A DNA stretch of 5,092 nucleotides from Acidobacteriota bacterium (lineage in GTDB: Bacteria; Acidobacteriota; UBA4820; DSQY01): contig JAKAJA010000164.1 in NCBI GenBank assembly GCA_021814085.1, forward strand, positions 1 to 5,092, given 5' to 3'. The position numbers and the translations under genes were made by a program. Below the pieces are notes generated by a model. The model worked only from the letters and a program-made list of their open reading frames with translations, did not search any database and was not told where the DNA came from. Positions 1-5,092 of this stretch are shown here, piece by piece (positions within the stretch are counted from its first letter, which is position 1; each line of letters starts with the position of its first letter).

Positions 1-1
1 C

Positions 2-889
2 GACGAATTCAATTTCGAACGCATCCAGAAGACCTTCCTGGACGCCTGCCGAAAGAACGGCTTCGATGAGGCGTACTTCAAGCCCTATCTCGATGTGATG
101 CAACGGATGCTCGCCCCAACCCAGCCCGTAACGTTCAGCCAGCTTTCCGAGGGGGCGCTCGGGCCGATCCTGCGCAAGTTCATCGTTCAGAAGGGTCCGG
201 ATCTCTTCAGGGGCGTGGTCTACCTCTACGTGCCTGAAACCTATAAGAAAGCCGAGCCGGCGGGCCTCCTGGCCGCTGTCGCCGCGAAGGACCCCACGGC
301 CAAGGTGGTCGGCATCAACCTCCTCAGCCGGTTCCTGAGGCAGCAGGTGGTGAAGGACGCCTACCTCGCGTTCATCCTGGGTGCCATAGCGGCATTCGTC
401 ATCATCATCCTCGACTTCAGATCCTTCCTGCCGGCATTCTATTCCCTGTTGCCCCTCAGCTTGGGCCTGGTCTGGATGCTGGGTACTCTCAGGCTCCTCA
501 ACGAGCCGCTGAATATGATGAACATCTTCGTGACGACCATGATCATCGGCATCGGGTCGGACTACGGTATCTATTTTGTGCACCGGTATCTGGAGGACGA
601 CGGCCACCACATGGACCGAGTCATCCGCGAAACGGGAACGCCCATCGCCATCGCCGCTCTCACCACCATCGCCGGCTTCGGGTCCATGGCCCTTTCGTCA
701 TACCCGGGCCTGAGAAGCATGGGGTATGTATCCCTCCTTGGCACCCTCTACTGCATGCTGTGCACCCTCATGGTCCTTGTTGCTCTCCTCACCCTCACGG
801 AAAAAAGGAACAAGGGCGGCCAAGGCGCGTTGAGTGGTACCGGGCATGATGGGGCGGGATCAGGGCCCGGAGGAGATGACACGCCATGA
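2..889 (+). CDS. MMPL/RND superfamily membrane transporter, C-terminal part (5' truncated by window)
   Basis: The reading frame is open to the left edge, so this is the last 295 residues of a larger protein. Visible residues 1 to about 118 are the end of a soluble, extracytoplasmic domain. Five hydrophobic segments follow at about 120-139, 142-163, 172-191, 216-233 and 241-264. That is the layout of the C-terminal membrane half of an RND/MMPL protein. The third segment holds GIGSDYGIYFVHRY (183-196), matching the Gly-x-x-x-Asp-Tyr motif of RND proton-relay helices. A Gly/Asp-rich hydrophilic tail of about 25 residues ends the protein. Such proteins use the proton gradient to move lipids or hydrophobic compounds across or out of the inner membrane; hopanoid-associated HpnN-like proteins are one relative. 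The substrate cannot be told from this fragment. The GTG/ATG codons at 95-100 are internal, because conserved-looking sequence continues upstream. The stop overlaps the larE start (ATGA). Confidence 0.88.
   Translation, partial: DEFNFERIQKTFLDACRKNGFDEAYFKPYLDVMQRMLAPTQPVTFSQLSEGALGPILRKFIVQKGPDLFRGVVYLYVPETYKKAEPAGLLAAVAAKDPTAKVVGINLLSRFLRQQVVKDAYLAFILGAIAAFVIIILDFRSFLPAFYSLLPLSLGLVWMLGTLRLLNEPLNMMNIFVTTMIIGIGSDYGIYFVHRYLEDDGHHMDRVIRETGTPIAIAALTTIAGFGSMALSSYPGLRSMGYVSLLGTLYCMLCTLMVLVALLTLTEKRNKGGQGALSGTGHDGAGSGPGGDDTP
869..874 (+). promoter_or_regulatory. Ribosome binding site of larE
   Basis: GGAGGA lies 11 nt before the ATG at 886, inside the last codons of the transporter gene. It supports the ATG in the ATGA overlap as the larE start. 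It also suggests that larE translation is coupled to termination of the upstream gene. Confidence 0.7.
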
Positions 890-1734
890 GGTCGGAGCCC
901 CTGGTGGATAAGGTGAGGCGCCTGCAGGATGCCCTGACCTCTCTGGATGGGGGGGTGCTGGTGGCCTTCTCGGGCGGGACCGACTCGGCCCTTCTCGCCT
1001 ATGAGGCCGCCAAAGTCATGGGCCCACGCGCCCTCGCCGTCACGGCGGATTCGCCCACCCTTGCTCGCGCGGAGCTGGAACAGGCCAGAGCTTTCGCCTT
1101 GAAGCACGGCATCCCCCATGAGGTCGTGGAGACGCGGGAGATGGACAACCCCTCCTTCGTGGCCAACGACGACTACCGGTGCTACCACTGCAAGACGGAA
1201 CTCTTCGGGCGGATGAGAGAGCTGGCGGATGAAAGGGGGATGCGGAACATCCTCTTCGGCGCCATCGGTGACGACGCGGGAGACTGGCGTCCAGGCATGA
1301 AAGCAGCCTCCGATCTGGGGGTTCGGGCACCCCTCATGGATGCGGGCTTCACCAAAGCAGACGTGCGGCAGCGTTCGAAAGATCTCGGACTTGAGACCTG
1401 GGACAAGCCCGCGTCGGCGTGCCTGTCCTCGCGCTTTCCCTCCGGGCGGCCCATCAACATCGGGGACCTATCCCGGGTGGAACGGGCAGAGGCGCTTCTG
1501 AAAGCCAACGGTTTCAAGCAATGCCGGGTAAGGCTCATGGACGAGGCCGCGCGCGTCGAGGTCGATGTTGACGAGATCGCCCGACTGATGGATAAGGATC
1601 TTAGGGGGTGTCTGGTAGCCGGTCTGAAGGAATTGGGGTTCCGTTTCGTGACCCTGGACCTGGAAGGTTTTCGCTCGGGGAGTCTCAACCCCCGGGCCGT
1701 GGAGGCTCCCCATGGGATCCGTCGGAACCCCTGA
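886..1734 (+). CDS. larE: ATP-dependent sulfur transferase LarE (NPN cofactor synthesis), probable [4Fe-4S] type
   Basis: This 282-residue cytoplasmic PP-loop protein is the usual length for LarE. In the nickel-pincer nucleotide pathway LarB makes a dicarboxylated pyridinium nucleotide, LarE converts its carboxylates to thiocarboxylates, and LarC inserts nickel; LarA (lactate racemase) uses the product. The N-terminal part carries the pyrophosphatase loop SGGTDS (29-34), which adenylates the substrate. Later family motifs are RCYHCK (98-103), GDDAGDWRPG (128-137), KPASACLSSRFPSG (174-187) and TLDLEGFRSGSLN (256-268). Cys99, Cys102 and Cys179 form the pattern expected of LarE enzymes that bind a three-Cys-ligated [4Fe-4S] cluster. 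As I recall it, the Lactobacillus plantarum enzyme instead has one sacrificial Cys176. The ATG overlaps the transporter stop by 4 nt and the last 23 nt overlap tatA. No larA, larB or larC is in the window. Family assignment is firm; cluster dependence is inferred. Confidence 0.93.
   Translation: MRSEPLVDKVRRLQDALTSLDGGVLVAFSGGTDSALLAYEAAKVMGPRALAVTADSPTLARAELEQARAFALKHGIPHEVVETREMDNPSFVANDDYRCYHCKTELFGRMRELADERGMRNILFGAIGDDAGDWRPGMKAASDLGVRAPLMDAGFTKADVRQRSKDLGLETWDKPASACLSSRFPSGRPINIGDLSRVERAEALLKANGFKQCRVRLMDEAARVEVDVDEIARLMDKDLRGCLVAGLKELGFRFVTLDLEGFRSGSLNPRAVEAPHGIRRNP
1701..1705 (+). promoter_or_regulatory. Ribosome binding site of tatA, inside the larE 3' end
   Basis: GGAGG ends 6 nt before the ATG at 1712. 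It lies within the larE coding sequence and fixes the tatA start 23 nt before the larE stop. The start is further supported because it places the conserved Glu8 and Phe20-Gly21 at the usual TatA/B positions. Confidence 0.75.
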
Positions 1735-2047
1735 GATTCTGCTCATCCTGGTCATCGCCCTGCTCCTATTCGGGCCGCAGAAGCTGCCCGAGTTGGGCAA
1801 GTCCCTCGGCCGTGCCATCAGGGAGTTCAAGAAGGCCAGCTCCGAGCTCCAGGAGACCATCGAGCGTGAAGTGGAAGACGTGAGCCGCCAAGTCAAAGAG
1901 CAGCCGTCCTCGCAGCCCTCTTCACCTTCCGCGTCGAACCTCCCTCCCGGAGCCATGCCTCCGCCCAGCATGCCCATGCCGGCTCCGGCTCCGACGGTGG
2001 CCGAAGCGAGCAAGAGTGAGCCGCCGCCGCCCGTGGAGCCCAGCTGA
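1712..2047 (+). CDS. tatA: Sec-independent translocase subunit of the TatA/TatB family
   Basis: This 111-residue protein has the TatA/B plan: a short periplasmic N-terminus, one membrane helix (about 8-20), a hinge at FGPQKLPELG (20-29), an amphipathic helix (about 25-40, including SLGRAIREFKKA), a charged helix (about 42-62), and a Pro/Ser/Ala-rich tail (about 65-111, with PMPMPAPAP and PPPP runs). TatA oligomers form or weaken the membrane for passage of folded Tat substrates bound to TatBC. Phe20-Gly21 is typical of TatA, while Glu8 and the GPQ-K/R-LP hinge are typical of TatB. The one protein may therefore serve both roles, as in minimal TatAC systems, unless a further paralogue lies elsewhere. 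Immediate coupling to tatC (stop and start share one base, TGATG) supports the function. I use tatA as the default symbol; tatB is the main alternative. Confidence 0.88.
   Translation: MGSVGTPEILLILVIALLLFGPQKLPELGKSLGRAIREFKKASSELQETIEREVEDVSRQVKEQPSSQPSSPSASNLPPGAMPPPSMPMPAPAPTVAEASKSEPPPPVEPS
2035..2038 (+). promoter_or_regulatory. Probable ribosome binding site of tatC
   Basis: GGAG lies 8 nt before the ATG at 2047, in the last codons of tatA. It favours that start over the in-frame ATG at 2071 (Met9), which has only a weaker purine-rich stretch ahead of it. Confidence 0.5.
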
Positions 2048-2802
2048 TGGCCAAGGCGGCTCGGGGCGAGATGACCTTTTTGGAACACTTCGAGGAGCTC
2101 CGGAAGTGCATCTACAGGGCATTCCTGGGCGAGGTCGTGGCCTTCGCGGTGGCCACCTATTTCCTGACCGACATCATGAAGTTCCTCGTGGCGCCCTACT
2201 TCCGCTACCTGCCCCAGGGTCAGCAGCGCCTCGCCTACACGGAGATCACGGAAGTCTTCTTCCTGTACATGAAGGTCGCCTTCGTGGCCTCCCTCTTCGT
2301 GGCTGCTCCATGGATCTTTTACCAGCTTTGGCTCTTTATTTCGCCGGGCCTCAAGCCGAAAGAGAAGAGGTATGCCTTCCCCTTCATCGTGGCCACCTCG
2401 CTCTTCTTCATGACGGGGATGGCCTTCTGCTACTACATGGTCCTTCCCTACACGTTCAAGTTCTTCTTCGATTTCAACCAGGGGTTTGAGAACATCGTCA
2501 CGGTTTCGAACTTCTGGGATTTCGAGATGAAATTCCTCCTCGGCATCGGCCTGACCTTCGAGACGCCCATCCTCATCCTCTTCCTCACGAGGCTCGGGCT
2601 TGTGTCACCCGGCTTCCTGGCGCGCAAGTTCAAATGGGCCGTCCTCATCTCTTTCATCATCTCGGCCATCATCACCCCATCCGGCGACCCCGTGAATCAG
2701 ACCATCGTTGCCGTGCCTATCATCATCCTCTACGCCATCGGCGTTCTCATCTCGTGGATCTTCCGAAAGCGGGTTGAGCCGGGCACAGAGAGCCAGGCAT
2801 AG
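2047..2802 (+). CDS. tatC: Twin-arginine translocase subunit TatC
   Basis: This 251-residue polytopic inner-membrane protein is of normal TatC length. TatC recognises the twin-arginine signal peptide and organises the translocon. Six hydrophobic segments can be placed at about 24-42, 70-92, 110-134, 160-181, 196-210 and 217-239, with a positively charged C-terminus (RKR). Hallmark residues are present: the cytoplasmic N-terminal FLEHFEELRK (11-20, equivalent to the E. coli Glu15-Arg17 region); Pro50 after the first helix; FISPGLKPKEKR (97-108) in the first cytoplasmic loop, whose Phe97 and Glu106 correspond to E. coli Phe94 and Glu103 of the signal-peptide site; Glu172 in TFETP within helix four; and Asp214 in TPSGDPVNQ of the last periplasmic loop. 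No key residue seems missing, so the translocase is probably functional. It is the last gene of the coupled + strand run and converges on the ATPase gene. Confidence 0.97.
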   Translation: MAKAARGEMTFLEHFEELRKCIYRAFLGEVVAFAVATYFLTDIMKFLVAPYFRYLPQGQQRLAYTEITEVFFLYMKVAFVASLFVAAPWIFYQLWLFISPGLKPKEKRYAFPFIVATSLFFMTGMAFCYYMVLPYTFKFFFDFNQGFENIVTVSNFWDFEMKFLLGIGLTFETPILILFLTRLGLVSPGFLARKFKWAVLISFIISAIITPSGDPVNQTIVAVPIIILYAIGVLISWIFRKRVEPGTESQA

Positions 2803-2892
2803 AACGCCCCCGACCTGCTCGATCAGGATCATTTGGTGGTTCTCCGAGAGGGGTTTAGCGGCCTCGGGGCGCGGCGGTCGCCCTTCGCGGCT
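2803..2892. other. Intergenic junction of convergent genes
   Basis: These 90 nt separate the stops of tatC and the ATPase gene. I see only short inverted matches (for example GGCG/CGCC around 2873-2882) and no T-run, tRNA-like fold or small gene with a ribosome binding site. Confidence 0.6.
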
Positions 2893-5092
2893 TCAGGCCC
2901 CGGTGGGGGACGGGGCCCAGAGGAGACGGCACGCCAGGACCTGTACGCCGCTCTTGGCCGGCAGGATGGTGACGGTCTCGAAGGGCTGACTCTCATACCT
3001 ACTGGTGATGTCGCCTCTCGCCCCGTCCAGCTGACCCTGCAGTTGGTCCCTCTCACGCCTGGCCGAGTCGAGCTGGGCCTGGTCTTCCTGGACCTCATCC
3101 TTTGCCCTACCGGCCATGCGGGTCTTGCTCACGGTCCTGGAGATGGCTCCGCCGATGCTTCGTCTGGAGCCGAACAGGCCGCCGAGAAGGCCCAGCCCCG
3201 CGGAAACGACCGTCTCGGCCGTTCGGGCGGAGGCGTCGGAACGATCGCTCTCCAGCTCCAGTTCGAGCTTTGCCACCCTGTCCTGCGCTTTCTGAAGCTG
3301 GCGCCGAAGGGGGTTGAGCTTCTTTTCCAGTTCATCCCGAGAGGCCGCAATCCGAAGGGTCGCGGCACGGGACCGGAAAGTCTCAGCGCTTTCGCCGGGA
3401 TCCTGAAGGGTCTCCGTGAGGGGATCTTTCAGGAGGTCGAGGTTCTGGCGGCGGGCGATGGAGGCGGCGGCCAGGCGCGCGGCCTTCGCCGGGTCGGTCT
3501 TGTCAAAATAGGGCGGGAGGGGCGCACAGGAGGCCGAGGGTTGAGGAGCATCGAGGCGGGGGGCGTCCGAGGCACTCACGGGGTCCGCGGCGAGGGCCTC
3601 CTCGATCGTGACGCCGGAAAGCGGCCATGCAAGACGGGCGCGCCGAAGAAGGGGCGCCGATTTTGGCGAGAGGCGATAGGTGATCTCCGCTTCCACCTCG
3701 AGGTACACGGCCAAAGAGTCGCCAGCGGAAAACAGGCTTTCCCAAGTGGCGGGTACGATGGGCCGCCCGGGCGAAGCTTGGGGCCCCGCGGGCGCGGCGC
3801 CTTTGAGAGTTACGGGAGTGGCACCTGAAGGCGGCGGCGGCGCTTCTGGAGCGCGGGAGAGAAGCCCCTTGAGCTGGGGCGCGGTGAGGGGTCCCGCCAG
3901 GTAGGACACGCACTGCCGGGTGCTCAGGAGCCGCGGCCCCGAGGCGCGGACGTCATGGACGACGAAAGTGCGGGGAGGGAGGTCGGCCAGAAGTTCCGCG
4001 GCAGCCCCTCCCCCCGGAAGATCGCCCAGGGCGTCCGAAACCCTCCTTCGGTCCTGTTCCGTCTGCAGGCGGCCCAGGAACCAGAGCCCCGCGTTCGTGA
4101 GTCCCTTGTAGTCCAGATCCACAGGGTTTTGACTCGCCAGGACCAGGCCGACCCCGAATGCCCGAGCCTGCTTTAGGAGGCTGAGGAGAGGCCCTTTTGT
4201 GGGCGGGTTGAGGGGATGGGGTGGAAAGAATCCATAAACCTCGTCGAAGACGATCAGGGCGCGCAGGTGCTCAGTCCCTGGCTGGCGGCGCGTCCAAGCG
4301 GAGAGTTCACTCAGAAGGAGTCCTAAGAAGAAGAGACGCTCGTTTTCGGAAAGGTGGGCCAGGGTGAAAATGGTCTGGGACGCTCCCGCCTTAGGTCCCA
4401 GGAAGGCCTCCAGGTCGAGAGGGTCGCCCTGCCGCCAAAGGGCCAGGGTGGGTGAGGCGAGGAGGGCGTTGAGCTTCATGGCCAAGGCCGTGCGTTCTTT
4501 CGGAGGAATGACCGCATCAAGATCCATGATGCCGAGGCGCTGGAGGGGGGGAGTCAAGACTTGCTGAACGAGGTCCTCGAGAGTGACCCCGAGGCCTTCG
4601 GACCAGGCTTTGAACAGCAGCTGGTTGAGGAGGAGCCCCTCGGGGCAAGTCCCGGGGTCGCCGTCAAAGCCCGCCAGCATGAACAGGGAGGACACGGCCC
4701 CAAGCGCAGATGAGCCCAGCGCCTCCGCGTCGGGCTGTCCAGGAGGGTCGAACCTCTGGAGGACGTTGATGGGAGCGGCGGAGGCCCCCGGAGTGAACAC
4801 GCGGACGGGCACGCCCTTCAGCGCCGTGGCGTCCTGTGGGCCGAGACCCCAAGACGCCAGGCCGTCGCTCCATCCCCGGGCCGTGTCCTCGGCCCGCCCT
4901 GCGGGGCAGTACGGCGCGAAGTCCTCAGGCCTTCCCCCGGGAAAGACGAGGAGCCGGTCCGTCAGGTCCCCTTTCGGGTCGATGACGAGGGCCGGTATTC
5001 CGGCGAGGGCAGCCTCTTCCAGCAGGGATACCACGAGGCCGGTCTTCCCTGACCCCGTCATCCCGATGATCACACCGTGGGTCGTGAACCGG
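2893..5092 (-). CDS. HerA/FtsK-like P-loop ATPase with C-terminal coiled coil (N-terminus beyond window)
   Basis: The frame is open to the right edge. Counting from the GTG at 5073 there are 726 residues, but six more (RFTTHG) precede it and resemble the family's conserved approach to the P-loop, so that GTG is not the true start. Walker A is GMTGSGKT (4-11), followed by VIDPKGDL (30-37). Walker B is LIVFDE (273-278), then LKQARAFGVGL (300-310), a sensor-like ASQNP (313-317) and GRLQTEQDRRR (334-344) with candidate arginine-finger residues. A Pro/Ala/Gly linker (about 404-440) leads to a second region. That region has two predicted coiled-coil arms (about 577-610 and 652-688) flanking a Gly-rich segment (about 622-645). 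The fold is that of hexameric HerA/FtsK/VirB4-type motors, which pump DNA or move protein. The cellular role is unknown and no nuclease partner such as NurA is in view. It is transcribed toward tatC and ends 90 nt from it. Confidence 0.85.
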   Translation of the reverse strand, partial: RFTTHGVIIGMTGSGKTGLVVSLLEEAALAGIPALVIDPKGDLTDRLLVFPGGRPEDFAPYCPAGRAEDTARGWSDGLASWGLGPQDATALKGVPVRVFTPGASAAPINVLQRFDPPGQPDAEALGSSALGAVSSLFMLAGFDGDPGTCPEGLLLNQLLFKAWSEGLGVTLEDLVQQVLTPPLQRLGIMDLDAVIPPKERTALAMKLNALLASPTLALWRQGDPLDLEAFLGPKAGASQTIFTLAHLSENERLFFLGLLLSELSAWTRRQPGTEHLRALIVFDEVYGFFPPHPLNPPTKGPLLSLLKQARAFGVGLVLASQNPVDLDYKGLTNAGLWFLGRLQTEQDRRRVSDALGDLPGGGAAAELLADLPPRTFVVHDVRASGPRLLSTRQCVSYLAGPLTAPQLKGLLSRAPEAPPPPSGATPVTLKGAAPAGPQASPGRPIVPATWESLFSAGDSLAVYLEVEAEITYRLSPKSAPLLRRARLAWPLSGVTIEEALAADPVSASDAPRLDAPQPSASCAPLPPYFDKTDPAKAARLAAASIARRQNLDLLKDPLTETLQDPGESAETFRSRAATLRIAASRDELEKKLNPLRRQLQKAQDRVAKLELELESDRSDASARTAETVVSAGLGLLGGLFGSRRSIGGAISRTVSKTRMAGRAKDEVQEDQAQLDSARRERDQLQGQLDGARGDITSRYESQPFETVTILPAKSGVQVLACRLLWAPSPTGA
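2896..2917. terminator. Strong GC hairpin at the convergent junction, possible factor-dependent or bidirectional terminator
   Basis: GGCCCCG (2896-2902) and CGGGGCC (2911-2917) form a perfect 7-bp stem with an 8-nt loop. It lies about 94 nt after the tatC stop and directly before the stop of the opposing ATPase gene. Neither strand has a T-tract after it, so a classic intrinsic terminator is not supported. It could arise by chance from GC-rich codons. A third copy, CGGGGC (2865-2870), could pair with the same arm. Confidence 0.25.

Noticed and set aside
95..100. GTG-ATG as the start of the transporter gene
   Set aside because: The frame continues without a stop to the left edge with plausible protein sequence, and an MMPL protein starting here would lack its whole N-terminal half. 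The gene is cut by the window.
1966..2040. Short GC-rich tandem repeats in the tatA tail (for example GGCTCC twice)
   Set aside because: They encode the Pro/Ala-rich tail of the protein and are too short and irregular to be a separate repeat element.
1182..2122. Several - strand open frames antisense to larE and tatA
   Set aside because: They overlap genes with clear family motifs, are Arg/Ser/Pro-rich and show no domain or plausible ribosome binding site.
2016..2489. A 157-codon + strand frame overlapping tatC in another frame
   Set aside because: The protein is Gly/Leu/Arg/His-rich without family features, while the tatC frame contains all hallmark TatC residues.
2833..3828. A 331-codon open frame on the + strand opposite the ATPase gene
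   Set aside because: It is rich in Gly, Arg and Pro, has no recognisable domain and lies fully antisense to a gene with clear Walker motifs. Long antisense frames are common in GC-rich coding DNA.
5071..5073. GTG as the start of the ATPase gene
   Set aside because: It falls three residues before the P-loop Gly, leaving no beta strand ahead of Walker A. The frame stays open to the edge and encodes RFTTHG, so the true start is outside.
2893..5092. ATPase as part of an antiphage HerA system
   Set aside because: Some HerA-like ATPases act in defence with SIR2 or nuclease partners, but no partner is in view and the adjoining genes are housekeeping. The claim cannot be supported from this window.

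Overview
The window is a densely coded, GC-rich stretch typical of a bacterial chromosome. It holds five protein genes, two of them cut by the window edges. I see no RNA genes, mobile elements, CRISPR arrays or long repeats. The gene set (a large MMPL/RND membrane protein, LarE, a two-component-looking TatA/TatC system and a HerA-like ATPase) and the GC-rich codon use suggest a Gram-negative lineage, perhaps Acidobacteriota or a former deltaproteobacterial group. No marker gene here fixes the taxon, so that is only a guess.

Left two thirds, + strand (2-2802): the C-terminal end of an MMPL/RND-type transporter, then larE, tatA and tatC. The genes overlap by 4, 23 and 1 nt, which points to one translationally coupled operon whose promoter lies upstream of the window. 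LarE thiolates the precursor of the nickel-pincer nucleotide (NPN) cofactor. It carries the three-cysteine arrangement expected of the [4Fe-4S]-dependent LarE class rather than the sacrificial-cysteine arrangement. TatA and TatC form the twin-arginine translocase, which exports folded, often cofactor-loaded proteins. No larA, larB or larC and no separate tatB is visible.

Junction (2803-2892): 90 nt between convergent genes, with no clear U-tract terminator. A perfect 7-bp all-GC hairpin lies just beyond it, inside the 3' end of the ATPase gene.

Right part, - strand (2893 to the right edge): a large HerA/FtsK-like P-loop ATPase with intact Walker A and B motifs and a C-terminal coiled-coil hairpin around a glycine-rich segment. 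Its first residues lie outside the window.

I found no clearly new defence or mobile system. The most notable points are the larE-tatA-tatC coupling, the three-cysteine LarE, the TatA/TatB-hybrid sequence of the single TatA-like protein, and the unusual C-terminal region of the ATPase.
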